DNA of 64,000 bases from Streptomyces rubradiris (GTDB lineage: Bacteria > Actinomycetota > Actinomycetes > Streptomycetales > Streptomycetaceae): NCBI RefSeq assembly GCF_016860525.1, contig NZ_BNEA01000015.1:1922001-1986000 (forward strand), in the 5' to 3' direction. A program made the position numbers and the translations under genes. Below the pieces are notes generated by a model. The model worked only from the letters and a program-made list of their open reading frames with translations. It ran no database searches and was not told the DNA's origin. Positions 20,009-27,772 of the stretch are shown here, piece by piece. Positions within the stretch are counted from its first letter, which is position 1; each line of letters starts with the position of its first letter.

Positions 20009-20028
20009 TGGGACTTCTCTGGGACTTT
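20009..20028. repeat. Direct repeats, candidate integrase arm sites (left)
   Basis: Two copies of TGGGACTT about 11 bp apart lie between the att-like repeat and the integrase remnant. Related copies occur near the right end at 23533-23565. Repeats with helical-turn spacing near att sites are typical arm-type sites for tyrosine integrases. Confidence 0.45.
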
Positions 20029-20082
20029 GCGCCGGCGGCGGGCTCTCCGACCGCGCGCCACGAGCGCCGACGTCCGGCCTCG

Positions 20083-20397
20083 CTACACGAAGACAGCGTC
20101 GATCGCGGCGCTGCCCCGTGCGCCCGCGCGCGGCAGGAAGTGGGCGTACTTCCGCAGCGTGAACCCCGGGTCGGAGTGCCCCAGCCAGCGGGCCAGCGAG
20201 ATGATCGATTCGCCGGCCTCCAGCACCTCCGAGGCGTAGAAGCGCCGCAAGGCGTGGAAGCCATGTCCACGGGACGGCTCCCACACGCGACCGCCGTTGG
20301 CGCCGCCCTCCTCCAAAGGGGCGATCACGTCGGCCGCAGCCAAGGCGGGCTTCCCCACGTAGGAGTTGAAGTGGTTCCGGTCGATGGCCGCCTCCCC
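20083..20397 (-). pseudogene. int: Tyrosine-type phage integrase, C-terminal remnant
   Basis: About 104 codons of the catalytic domain of a site-specific integrase survive. HALRRFYASEVLEAGESI carries the His-x-x-Arg pair, and LGHSDPGFTLRKYAHFLPR carries the second His and the nucleophilic Tyr. The N-terminal portion is gone: at about 20397 the frame passes into transposase sequence (ending [10 protein letters not shown]), so an insertion sequence cut the gene. The 3' end lies 144 bp from the murA2-side repeat. It cannot be active. Confidence 0.8.
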
Positions 20398-20600
20398 TTG
20401 ATCGATGACACACGCGGACGGCTCCGCACGCCTGCCCTCCTTCTTCCGTACCAGTGTGCGCAGTACGCCGGTGAGCTGGGCGAACACACCGTCCTTCTGC
20501 CACTTGGCGAAGTAGCCGTACACGGTTCCTCAGGCGGGAAGTCGTGCGGCAGGTAGCGCCACCGCACCCTGGTGCGGTCCACGTACAGGATCGCGTTCAT
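20398..20600 (-). pseudogene. IS5-type transposase N-terminal fragment
   Basis: Two minus-strand frames together give the start of an IS5/IS4-superfamily transposase: [20 protein letters not shown] in one frame (about 20526-20600) and [20 protein letters not shown] in the next (20398-20520). A small deletion near 20525 shifts the frame. The catalytic DDE part is absent. This fragment is fused to the integrase remnant. Confidence 0.7.
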
Positions 20601-20655
20601 GATCTCGTATGTCGACCGGACCGGGGTTCAGTGGCGCTACCACCCGCACGACTTC
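20599..20655 (+). pseudogene. Second IS5-type transposase fragment, inverted
   Basis: [18 protein letters not shown] is encoded on the plus strand, head-to-head with the related minus-strand fragment at 20526-20600. The two form an imperfect inverted repeat (about 20538-20575 against 20628-20655). It looks like the scar of two nested or inverted insertions. Confidence 0.55.
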
Positions 20656-20728
20656 CTATCAGTTACGTGGAATCACGCGCCGCAGGATGCGTCTCGTATC
20701 CTGCGGCGCCCCCATGGGCTGAGGAGGC

Positions 20729-21197
20729 GTGTTGGGCAGCGCGGTGGCGCTGGAGGAGAAGTGGTCGGCCCTGGGCCGGCACCGCGGAGTGAACGTGGTC
20801 GCACTGGACTCCGGGGCGGGTCTGGCGAACGCGACCTTGCAGCAGCGACTGGTGCCGGTCCGCCTGTTCTACGGCTACCTGATCGAGGAAGGGCTGCGGG
20901 AGTCGAACCCGGTCGGCCGAGGCCGCTACACGCCGGGCCGGAAGTTCGGCAGCCACGAGCGCGGGCTGGTGCCCCGCCTGGTCAAGCTGCCGTGGAGATC
21001 CCCAGCGAACAGCAGGGGCTCGACCTGCTGGACGTCGTACGCGAAGAGCCGGTACGGAACCGGGTGATGCTCGCTCTGGCCTACGACGCCGCTCTGCGGC
21101 GCGAGGAGTTGTGCTCGCTGCGGGCCCGAGGACATCGATCCTGCTCACCGGACGCTGCGGATCAGGGCGGAGACGACGAAGTCCCGTCGCGAGCGCA
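20729..21197 (+). pseudogene. Broken tyrosine recombinase
   Basis: Three plus-strand frames join into one recombinase: QQRLVPVRLFYGYLIEEGLR (SAM-like N-domain), then SEQQGLDLLDVVREEPVRNR with ALAYDAALRREELCSLR (start of the catalytic domain with its first Arg region), then a stretch reading roughly DPAHRTLRIRAETTKSRRER. At least two frameshifts are needed, and the rest is cut off by a transposase fragment at 21198. It is a different recombinase from the 20083 remnant. Confidence 0.6.
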
Positions 21198-21413
21198 TGG
21201 GAAGTCGTGCGGGAGCAGCCGCCAGGCGCAGCCGGCCCGCACCCAGTACGCCAACGCGTCGATCAACTCGCGGCGTGAGTGCTTGGGCGGGCGGCCGCCC
21301 GGCGTCGGCGGCGGAACCAGTGGCTCGAGCACCACCCACTCGGCGTCGGAAAGATCCCTCGGATAGGCACGCGGCCAGCCATCCCCACCTCCCCGACGTG
21401 CAGGAACTACCAA
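21198..21413 (-). pseudogene. IS5-family transposase N-terminal fragment
   Basis: The frame reads YPRDLSDAEWVVLEPLVPPP, then RRELIDALAYWVRAGCAWRL and LPHDFP, which is the standard N-terminal part of IS5-family transposases. It stops abruptly where recombinase sequence begins, so the remaining three quarters are missing. It is the third transposase fragment in 1 kb. Confidence 0.75.
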
Positions 21414-21448
21414 GTCGCCTGCCCTGAACAGGACTTCTCAGACACCCA

Positions 21449-21820
21449 CTAGGAGGCTCGGATATCGCGGCGTACGGCGTCGAGGTAGTCGGTGATGGCT
21501 CGGTGGTTCTTGGTGAGGCATTCGATTTTTTCGGCCATGCGATCGCGTTCGCGTTCGAGCGTTGCGACCATGTCTGGCGTGACGTAGGGCAGGTGGATCG
21601 TGCGGGGGGTGTTCAGGCAGGGCAGGATCTGCTTGATGATCCGTGTGGGCAGCCCTGCGTCGAGCAGGCCTCGTACCTGGAGAACCCGGTCGACGACGTA
21701 CTCCTCATAGTCCCGGTATCCGTTGGGCAGTCGATCTGACGCGATCAGTCCCTGCTCCTCGTAGTAGCGCAGCAACCTCACCGGAGTCCGCGTGCGCGTC
21801 GATAACTCACCGATCCGCAT
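21449..21820 (-). CDS. MerR-family transcriptional regulator
   Basis: A 123-residue regulator with an intact N-terminal winged HTH (MRIGELSTRTRTPVRLLRYY) and a coiled-coil dimer helix at about 80-118 (VATLERERDRMAEKIECLTK). It lacks cysteines arranged for metal binding and has no large ligand domain. It diverges from the MFS gene, and the 92-bp interval has a promoter with a 19-bp spacer as MerR activators require. It likely controls the efflux gene and itself. It sits within the integrated element. Confidence 0.85.
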   Translation of the reverse strand: MRIGELSTRTRTPVRLLRYYEEQGLIASDRLPNGYRDYEEYVVDRVLQVRGLLDAGLPTRIIKQILPCLNTPRTIHLPYVTPDMVATLERERDRMAEKIECLTKNHRAITDYLDAVRRDIRAS

Positions 21821-21873
21821 ATCCCTCTCCTCGCCCTCTGTGGCTGGCGTCGTGTGACTCAGCGGACACCGAA

Positions 21874-21904
21874 TTGACCCTCACACTAATGTCACCCTTC
21901 GATC
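21874..21904 (+). promoter_or_regulatory. Candidate MerR-controlled promoter of the MFS gene
   Basis: TTGACC (21874-21879) and TCGATC (21899-21904) with a 19-bp spacer. The predicted transcription start falls at or beside ATG 21913, and no clear ribosome site precedes that ATG, so the transcript may be leaderless. The -10 is poor, so this is tentative. Confidence 0.35.
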
Positions 21905-21912
21905 ATAAGGCC

Positions 21913-23118
21913 ATGACACGAACACATGCCGTGCCATCTCCCTCGATAACGAACGCCCGGCTCCCACTGGCGGGTCTTCTGGCCTTGGCCGCCACCGGGT
22001 TCATTACGCTCCTGACCGAGACGATGCCCGCCGGACTGCTTCCCGGGATGAGCCGAGACCTGGGTGTGAGCGAGAGTGCTGCCGGGCAGAGCGTCACCGT
22101 CTTCGCGATCGGGGCGATCCTCGCCGCGATCCCGCTCACCAAGGCGACGATCGGCTGGCCGCGCCGACACTTGCTGCTGGTGGCGATCGCAGGACTCGCG
22201 ATCGCCAACACCGTCACCGCGCTCTCCGAGAACTTGGCACTTACGCTAGCCGCCCGGTGCCTCGGCGGCATCGTCGGCGGGTTGCTCTGGGCGCTGTTGG
22301 CCGGGTACGCGGTACGGATGGTTCCCTCACATCAGCGCGGCAAGGCAATGGCGATCGCGATGGGGGGCGCAATCGTCGCCCTGTCCGTCGGAGTTCCTGC
22401 AGCGGCGTTTCTGGCCAAGCTCGTCGAGTGGCGATACGCGTTCGGGATCATGACCGTCCTCACGCTCGCGTTGATCGTGTGGGTCGTCGCGGCGGTGCCG
22501 AACTTCCCCGGACAGCCCAAGGGCTCACGGCTCCCGCTCACCCGTACCTTCCGCATTCCCGGCGTAGCGCCCGTGCTCTTCGTGACCCTCACGTTCGTGC
22601 TCGCCCACAGCATCCTCTATACCTACATCGCCCCGTTCCTCAAGCCGCTCGGCATGGCAGGTCAAGTCGACGCCGTGCTGCTCACCTTCGGTCTGGTGTC
22701 GCTGGTGAGCGTCTGGGTCGCCGGAGCGCTCGTCCATCGGCACCTGCGCCTCCTCATGATCCTCGCGTGTGTGCTCTTCGCGACATGCGCGCTGCTGCTC
22801 GGCATCTTCTCCGGCGTGCCTTCGCTCGTCTACGCCAGCGCGGCGCTCTGGGGGCTCGCGTTCGGCGGCACCTCTACCCTGTTGCAGACCGCAGTCGCCG
22901 AAGCAGCAGGCGACGCCGGCGATGTCGCCCAAGCACTCCTCACCACCGGATGGAACGTCGGAATCGCCGGTGGTGGCATCATCGGAGGCATCGTCCTCAG
23001 CGGATTGGGTGCGTCCTGGCTGAGTTGGGTCACGCTCGCACTGCTCGTCCCTGCACTCGCCACTGTGCTCGCGGCACACGAATACGGGTTCACCAAGGGA
23101 GAGCTCGGCAGCCGCTAA
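21913..23118 (+). CDS. MFS efflux transporter (DHA1 family)
   Basis: Inner-membrane drug:H+ antiporter-type protein of 401 residues with about 12 hydrophobic segments. TMPAGLLPGMSRDLGVSES is the usual DHA1 N-terminal region, and PSHQRGKAMAIAMGGAIV resembles the motif after TM4-5. The start is ATG 21913; an in-frame ATG at 21889 would lie inside the promoter. It uses CTT, CTA and TTG codons that are rare in the surrounding genes, a sign of different origin. With the divergent MerR gene it forms the only intact cargo of the element. The substrate is unknown, probably a small toxic compound. Confidence 0.85.
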   Translation: MTRTHAVPSPSITNARLPLAGLLALAATGFITLLTETMPAGLLPGMSRDLGVSESAAGQSVTVFAIGAILAAIPLTKATIGWPRRHLLLVAIAGLAIANTVTALSENLALTLAARCLGGIVGGLLWALLAGYAVRMVPSHQRGKAMAIAMGGAIVALSVGVPAAAFLAKLVEWRYAFGIMTVLTLALIVWVVAAVPNFPGQPKGSRLPLTRTFRIPGVAPVLFVTLTFVLAHSILYTYIAPFLKPLGMAGQVDAVLLTFGLVSLVSVWVAGALVHRHLRLLMILACVLFATCALLLGIFSGVPSLVYASAALWGLAFGGTSTLLQTAVAEAAGDAGDVAQALLTTGWNVGIAGGGIIGGIVLSGLGASWLSWVTLALLVPALATVLAAHEYGFTKGELGSR

Positions 23119-23530
23119 ACCACCGCTGCCCCTGACTGAGACCCGGGAGCATAACCCAGTGGACCGCTCATGGGTCCGGCGATCCGTACTCACGAAAAGA
23201 AATCTTTGAAATCGACCTCTAAGAAACAAGAATGAGGCGTAATCCATCGGCCACCGCTGGCCACCCCTCACTGCGTCACCAGATGCCGAAACCGCCTGCC
23301 CGGGTCGGGTGGGGGGCATGTTTCCGCCCGACAGGCCAGTCCCCAGTGCCACGGTGAGCGCCAAGCAGGACACCCGCGCCGGCCACGTTGTGACGTTCCT
23401 TGCGGGGTCCTACGTACTGCGGAACCGGGCCGACTCGGCTGACCACACGGCGAAAGGGCCCACCTCCAACGCGCACTCCCGGTCCCAGCCGTGCTGCCCT
23501 ACGGCGTTGAACCGAAAGGGCACCCGTCAG
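23119..23530. other. Gene-free stretch in the mobile element
   Basis: About 410 bp without a credible gene. Around 23195-23250 the DNA is markedly AT-richer than the rest of the window, consistent with foreign origin. No transposase or integrase trace is readable here. Confidence 0.4.
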
Positions 23531-23532
23531 CC

Positions 23533-23565
23533 GTGGGAGTCCTCTGGGATTTCTCTGGGACTTCC
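23533..23565. repeat. Direct repeats, candidate integrase arm sites (right)
   Basis: Three 11-bp units related to CTCTGGGACTT occur in tandem. They resemble the two units at 20009-20028, and both sets begin with CCGTGGGA. They lie about 100 bp inside the right att-like repeat. Confidence 0.45.
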
Positions 23566-23666
23566 GGCTTCATCAACCGGCACGAGCCTGAAAGAACTGA
23601 AAGACCATTCTCGCAGGTCAGCGGCCAACTCATCCCCGTCTCCGCAGGTCACCACGCTGCCAGGTC

Positions 23667-23683
23667 TCTTCCGGGACATCTGA
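23667..23683 (+). repeat. attR-like repeat, duplicate of the murA2 3' end
   Basis: TCTTCCGGGACATCTGA repeats the last codons and stop of murA2 (19923-19939). No murA reading frame leads into it here, so it is an orphan copy left by integration. Confidence 0.7.
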
Positions 23684-23702
23684 CGCGCGAATGCCGCCAC
23701 AG

Positions 23703-23736
23703 GCTGTCCGGCCTGCGGTGAAGCGGGTCGGACAGC
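23703..23736 (+). terminator. Sister of the murA2 hairpin (right att copy)
   Basis: GCTGTCCGGCC (23703-23713) pairs with GGTCGGACAGC (23726-23736), one G-T pair included, around the loop TGCGGTGAAGCG. The loop is identical to that of the murA2 hairpin at 19958-19993, while the stems differ by compensatory changes. Confidence 0.65.
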
Positions 23737-23999
23737 GCCGCGGGCTGTGTCCTGCGGCTGGAGCGGTCCGCCCTGCCCCTTGCTGTGGGAGTTCGGTGAG
23801 CAGGGCCTGGCCGAGCGGTTGCAAGGCGCGCTGGTGGCCCCGTCGGCCGGCCCGCCGAGTGCGGCTCCCTGGGCGGCGCATGTCCAGCAATCTGCCTCCG
23901 TCCGGTAGTTGATCCTGACCGGCTGCCTCCGCACCGCCCCTTCCGCGGACGGCGGTGGACGCTGTCCTCGGTGTGCGGACGCGAGGACCCACGGCGGAA
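23737..23999. other. Gene-free stretch right of the element
   Basis: About 260 bp with no recognisable gene, promoter or RNA structure. It may be the original downstream region of murA2, displaced by integration. Confidence 0.35.
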
Positions 24000-24929
24000 T
24001 CAGACAGTGAGGACGAGCTTGCCCTGGAGGTGACCGGAGTCGAGCAGCCGGTGCGCGTCGGTGACGCGCTCGAACGGGAACGTCTCCTGCACGTGGACCC
24101 GGAGCCTGCCCTCTTCGACGAGTCCGGCGAGACCTCGCAGGGCGACCGGATCGGGGTCGACCGCGATGCCGCTGAAGCGCATGCCGGCCGCCTCGTACCT
24201 GGCAACGAGCTCCGGGTCCTCCTCGGCGACCGCCGTCACCAGGTGACCGCCCGGGCGGAGCACTCCGAGCGACCGCTCGACGGTGTCGCCGCCGATCGTG
24301 TCGAGCACGACGTCGATGTCACGGACCGCCTCGGCGAAGTCGACCGCCGTGTAGTCGATCACCTCGTCGGCGCCGAATCCCTCGACGAACTCGCGCTTGC
24401 TCCCACTGGCCGTCGTGATCACGTGCGCGCCGAACGCCTTCGCGATCTGGATCGCGACGTGGCCGACCCCGCCCCCACCGCCGTGGACCAGGACACGGTC
24501 GCCCTCGCTCACGCCGCCGAGATCGACCAGACCCTGCCACGCCGTCAGCCCGACGACCGGCAGCGCCGACGCCTCGACGTGCGAGAGCGACGCCGGCTTG
24601 CGCGCCAGGTGCAACGCCGGCACCGACACGACCTCGGCGTACGCGCTCGCCGCCCGCGGGAACAGCGGCATCCCGAACACCTCGTCGCCGGGCCTGAACC
24701 GCCACGTCCGCGGCGACTCCTCGACCACGCCGCTGATGTCCCAGCCGAGGATGAACGGCGGTCGGCCGATCAGCGGGAACTCGCCCGCGCGCAGGCGCGC
24801 CTCCAGCGGGTTCAGCCCGATCGCCTTGACGCGGACGAGAACCTCCGTCGGGAGGGGCCGGGGCTCGGGCGCGTCCACGATGGTGAGCACCTCGGGACCG
24901 CCGAGCACCTGCTGGGTGATGACTCGCAT
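24000..24929 (-). CDS. NADP-dependent MDR oxidoreductase
   Basis: Medium-chain dehydrogenase/reductase of 309 residues, quinone-oxidoreductase type. GroES-like N-domain (VLVRVKAIGLNPLEARLRAG), nucleotide-binding motif VLVHGGGGGVGHVAIQIAKA, and a C-terminal EEGRLRVHVQETFPFERV typical of the family. It lacks zinc-ligand cysteines. It is divergent from an HxlR regulator across 90 bp containing a 23-bp operator-like dyad, the common layout in which the regulator controls the reductase in response to electrophiles or quinones. The substrate is unknown. Confidence 0.87.
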   Translation of the reverse strand: MRVITQQVLGGPEVLTIVDAPEPRPLPTEVLVRVKAIGLNPLEARLRAGEFPLIGRPPFILGWDISGVVEESPRTWRFRPGDEVFGMPLFPRAASAYAEVVSVPALHLARKPASLSHVEASALPVVGLTAWQGLVDLGGVSEGDRVLVHGGGGGVGHVAIQIAKAFGAHVITTASGSKREFVEGFGADEVIDYTAVDFAEAVRDIDVVLDTIGGDTVERSLGVLRPGGHLVTAVAEEDPELVARYEAAGMRFSGIAVDPDPVALRGLAGLVEEGRLRVHVQETFPFERVTDAHRLLDSGHLQGKLVLTV

Positions 24930-24988
24930 GACTCTCCTGGCTTTCGAAGGGGGAGGGGACCCAGGCTAGGTTTCCGACAGGAACCAGC

Positions 24989-25011
24989 AGGTGCCTGTGG
25001 CGCAGGTACCT
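24989..25011. promoter_or_regulatory. HxlR operator candidate
   Basis: AGGTGCCTG (24989-24997) and CAGGTACCT (25003-25011) form an imperfect palindrome (8 of 9 paired) with a 5-bp spacer, lying 9 bp before the HxlR start codon and in the shared promoter region. Confidence 0.5.
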
Positions 25012-25019
25012 TCGGCGCC

Positions 25020-25400
25020 ATGAGTGGTTTCGGTCCCGGTGATCTCTTTCTCGCCGACTGCCCGGCGCGTCTGGCGGTCGAGCTCATCGCCGACAAGTGG
25101 ACGGTGGTCGTGCTCGCCGGCCTCAGCAAAGGCCCGGTGCGCCACGGCGAGCTGATCGAGTTGATCGGCGGCATCTCCCGCAAGATGCTCACCCAGACGC
25201 TCCGACGGCTGGAGGCACACGGACTCGTCCGCCGCCACGCCTACGCCGAGGTCCCGCCCCGCGTCGAGTACGAGCTCACCCCGCTCGGGGCGACGCTGAT
25301 CGAACCGATCCATACGCTGACCGAGTGGGCGAGGGCGAACGGCGACGCGGTGCTCGACGCGCTCGACGCCGATCCCGAGCCGGTCGCCCATGGCGACTGA
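25020..25400 (+). CDS. HxlR-family transcriptional regulator
   Basis: A 126-residue winged-helix regulator. Hallmarks are the N-terminal cysteine followed by the core helix (LADCPARLAVELIADKWTVV), the recognition region GGISRKMLTQTLRRLEAHGL, and VPPRVEYELTPLGATL in the wing. Start ATG 25020; the much longer open frame upstream covers the opposite-strand reductase and is not used. It probably represses the divergent MDR reductase in response to a reactive compound sensed by the cysteine. Confidence 0.88.
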   Translation: MSGFGPGDLFLADCPARLAVELIADKWTVVVLAGLSKGPVRHGELIELIGGISRKMLTQTLRRLEAHGLVRRHAYAEVPPRVEYELTPLGATLIEPIHTLTEWARANGDAVLDALDADPEPVAHGD

Positions 25401-25405
25401 TGCCC

Positions 25406-25458
25406 CTGCCAGGGCAGCGACCTGCTGACGGATCGTACGCGGTGCCGGTCCCTGGCAG
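25406..25458 (+). terminator. Hairpin after the HxlR gene
   Basis: CTGCCAGGG (25406-25414) pairs with CCCTGGCAG (25450-25458) across 35 nt, starting 6 bp after the stop codon. Confidence 0.4.
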
Positions 25459-25868
25459 AGCGGCCCTTCCGCCCAGCTGGTGACAGCGCTAGGCGAGCCA
25501 GGGACGCCCCGTCCCCGTCGCCCGCACGGAGAGAACGCCTTCTGCGTCTGGTGCGGGACGGTTGATCCTGCCCGACGGCCGGGACTTGTCAACCTGCGCG
25601 GTCTGCGGCGCTCGTTCCGCGGGCCCGGACGGGTGCGGGCGGCATCTCCGGGTTGTCTCCCAGGACTTGGGGCCTACGGCGGCCGCGGCGCGGGCTCCTA
25701 CGATGGCTGCCTGTCATGGTGAACGCCGCCGCAACGCCCGTCGGCATGCCCTGTCTTCTGCACGGCTTCGGACTGGTACCAGTACCGGGACCCGGGCGTA
25801 GGCCGAGCCGGGCGGGGAGGCCGTCCGCAGGCGTTGCTCGGCGGCCTACTCGTAGACAGGACCCGTTC
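25459..25868. other. Gene-free stretch
   Basis: About 410 bp without a supported gene. A short plus-strand frame near 25590-25650 has a Cys-x-x-Cys pattern (STCAVCGARS), but it lacks a ribosome site and recognisable similarity. Confidence 0.3.
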
Positions 25869-26694
25869 ATGACCGCTGAGCCGACTTCCGGCGCCGCCGC
25901 CGGCACCGAGCCCGGCCGGCCGGGCACCAGCGGCGCCACGTCCGTCCGGGTCTGGCTCGCCCTCGGCATCGCCCTCACTCTGTGGTCGTCCGTGTTCGTC
26001 GGATCAAAGCGGTCCTGGACGACTTCAGCCCCGGTCCGATGGCGTTGTCACGGTTCTCCGTCGCCTCGGTCAGCGTCATCGTGATCTGGGTGGCCACGGC
26101 CCGCCGCGGTCTGCGGCTGCCCACGCCACGCGACCTGCCGCTGCTCCTGCTGTGTGCCCTGTTGGTCATCGTGATCTATCGGCTGGGCGTCGGGCTGGGA
26201 ACGGCGGGCACGGTGGTGATGCTTTCGCCGATCAGGCGGGCCTGCGGATCAACCTCGGCACGTTCTACGTCCTCGCCGCGGCGATCGCCGAGAGCCTCTA
26301 CTTCATCCTGTCCGAGCCGCTGCTCGGGCGCTACACCTCGACGGAGTTCAACGCCTTCGTGACGGTGCTGGGAACCGCGATGACGCTTCCCTGCCTGGGC
26401 GGGCTCGGCCATCAGGTGAGCGCGGCCTCCATCGGGAGCGTCGCCGTGGTCGTCTACCTGGGCGTGTTCCCCGCGGCCGTCGCCTATCTGCTGTGGAACC
26501 ACGCCATGTCGCGGCTCGGTGTCGCCGCCACGACCTCCGCCCTGTACGCGCTGCCCGTGCTCAGCCTCCTGGTCTCTCTGGTCCTCCTGCACACCTTGCC
26601 CACCCCCCTGGGACTGACCGGCGGCGTGATCTCGCTCGTCGGCGCGGCACTCGCCGACAGCCGGCGCTCCCGCCGGCCCCGGTCGGCCGGCTGA
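25869..26694 (+). pseudogene. EamA/DMT-family transporter, frameshifted
   Basis: Three frames join into one drug/metabolite transporter: MTAEPTSGAAAGTEPGRPGT with the first membrane helix (LALGIALTLWSSVFVG), then SVIVIWVATARRGLR and LLLLCALLVIVIYRLGVG, then the C-terminal EamA repeat (LRINLGTFYVLAAAIAESL to LPTPLGLTGGVISLVGAAL). Frameshifts fall near 25998 and 26225. The middle helices between the two EamA halves also appear to be missing, so a simple sequencing error would not restore the gene. It ends before a strong bidirectional hairpin. Confidence 0.75.
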
Positions 26695-26739
26695 TCCCGC
26701 CGCGCCCTTTGTGCGCACCGCCGGCGGTCGGCGGCCTGG

Positions 26740-26792
26740 AAGCCCTGTCCGGCCCCGGCCCCGCGTCGAGGGGCCGGGGCCGGACAGGGCTT
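26740..26792. terminator. 23-bp perfect hairpin terminator
   Basis: 26740-26762 pairs perfectly with 26770-26792 around a 7-nt loop (GCGTCGA). Flanking AA and TT make it usable in both directions, between the EamA pseudogene and the LPMO gene. Confidence 0.85.
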
Positions 26793-26866
26793 CGTGTGCG
26801 GCCCGGGGCCGGTGGTTCAGGGTCGCCGCCGGGACCGGCAGTGGTCCAGGGTCGCCGGGTCCCGGG

Positions 26867-27472
26867 TCAGAACGTCACGTCCGAGCAGGCGTAGAACGCG
26901 TTGCCCGTGTCGGCGATGGTCCAGACGCCGAGGATGACGTGGTGGCCGCTCAGCCCGGTCGGCAGGGTGCCGCTGTGGCTGAGGGTGGCCGGCGGCTGCT
27001 TGCCGCCGTAGGGAACCGTCAGGAACGGTGTCGTGTTCAGGTCGGCGCGGGTCAGGGCGTGGCCCTGGTTCCAGCCCTGCTTGGTGACGTAGTACCGGAA
27101 GTCGGTCGTCGCGTGCCGGGCCTCGAACTGCCAGCGGAAGGTGTAGCTCTGGCCGCCGGTGACCTTGGTGGTGGGCCACTCCGCGCCCCTGGGGGTGCGG
27201 GCGCCGTCCAGCTGGCCGAACCGGGTCTCGCCGCCGGAGCACAGCTGCCCGTCGGCCGGTCCGCCCGCCGGGAAGCCCTTGGGTCCCTCGACGCTCTGCG
27301 GCTCCCACTGGATCTCGCCGCAGCCCCGCACCGTGCCGTCGGCGCAGAGCAGTTGCCTGCTGATGGGGAGGTCGGTGTAGCCGTGACCGCTGGCGCCGCC
27401 GGTGGACAGCACGAAGGCGCCGGTGGTGGCGAGGCCCAATACGGCCGCGTACAACTTGCCCTTGGTGCGCAT
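26867..27472 (-). CDS. Secreted lytic chitin monooxygenase (AA10)
   Basis: Copper-dependent lytic polysaccharide monooxygenase of 201 residues, a single AA10 domain without a carbohydrate-binding module. The signal peptide is residues 1-29 and cleavage exposes His30 (HGYTDLPISRQ), the first histidine of the copper brace. The second is His120 in FEARHATTDFRYYV. Four cysteines suit the usual disulfides. Small single-domain AA10 proteins of this type in Streptomyces act on crystalline chitin. A near-perfect dre site lies 50 bp upstream, tying it to DasR and to the Ngc importer in this window. Chitin preference is inferred from regulation and size. Confidence 0.9.
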   Translation of the reverse strand: MRTKGKLYAAVLGLATTGAFVLSTGGASGHGYTDLPISRQLLCADGTVRGCGEIQWEPQSVEGPKGFPAGGPADGQLCSGGETRFGQLDGARTPRGAEWPTTKVTGGQSYTFRWQFEARHATTDFRYYVTKQGWNQGHALTRADLNTTPFLTVPYGGKQPPATLSHSGTLPTGLSGHHVILGVWTIADTGNAFYACSDVTF

Positions 27473-27521
27473 GTAGCCGCTCCTCGGAACGTGTGGGGAG
27501 TTGATCGAGCCGAACCGTACG

Positions 27522-27537
27522 TTTGGTCTAGACCAAG
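27522..27537. promoter_or_regulatory. DasR-responsive element (dre)
   Basis: TTTGGTCTAGACCAAG contains the perfect 14-bp palindrome TTGGTCTAGACCAA (27523-27536) and matches the DasR consensus core TGGTCTAGACCA exactly. It is 50-65 bp upstream of the LPMO start. It also lies in the interval that leads to the DUF4157 gene, though 236 bp away. Confidence 0.85.
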
Positions 27538-27772
27538 GCCCAGGCTATTGCGGCCGCCTGGACATGTCCATACCAATGCCGTCCCCGGGTCGCCCGCGCC
27601 GGACGGCATGCTCCGGCGGTCAGGAGATGGGCACGGTGGCCGGTCCGGTGGACCGCGTGCGGGCCCGGGGGCAACGGGAAGGGACCGGGGACTGCCCTCG
27701 CGTACATGGTCAGGGGCCGGATCTCGCGGTACACCGGGGAGGCACGCACACCGACGCCGGGAGGGAACCGCC

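Larger units (their letters stand above)
19923..23683. mobile_element. Decayed integrative element inserted at the murA2 3' end
   Basis: A 3.76-kb block bounded by a 17-bp direct repeat (19923-19939 and 23667-23683). Inside are the C-terminal part of a tyrosine integrase next to the left repeat, GGGACTT-type repeats near both ends, a second broken tyrosine recombinase, three transposase fragments, and an intact MerR/MFS cassette. The placement of int with its 3' end facing the att site matches actinomycete integrative elements. Codon use in the cassette is less GC-biased than in the flanks. No replication or transfer genes remain, so it is probably immobile. The element boundaries are inferred from the repeats alone. 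Confidence 0.65.

Noticed and set aside
23491..23721. Small plus-strand frame at the right end of the element
   Set aside because: No ribosome site and no protein-like composition. It runs across the direct repeats and the att-like copy.
23955..25019. Long plus-strand frame leading into the HxlR gene
   Set aside because: It is the complement of the well-supported MDR reductase gene. HxlR proteins are about 120 residues, as given by ATG 25020.
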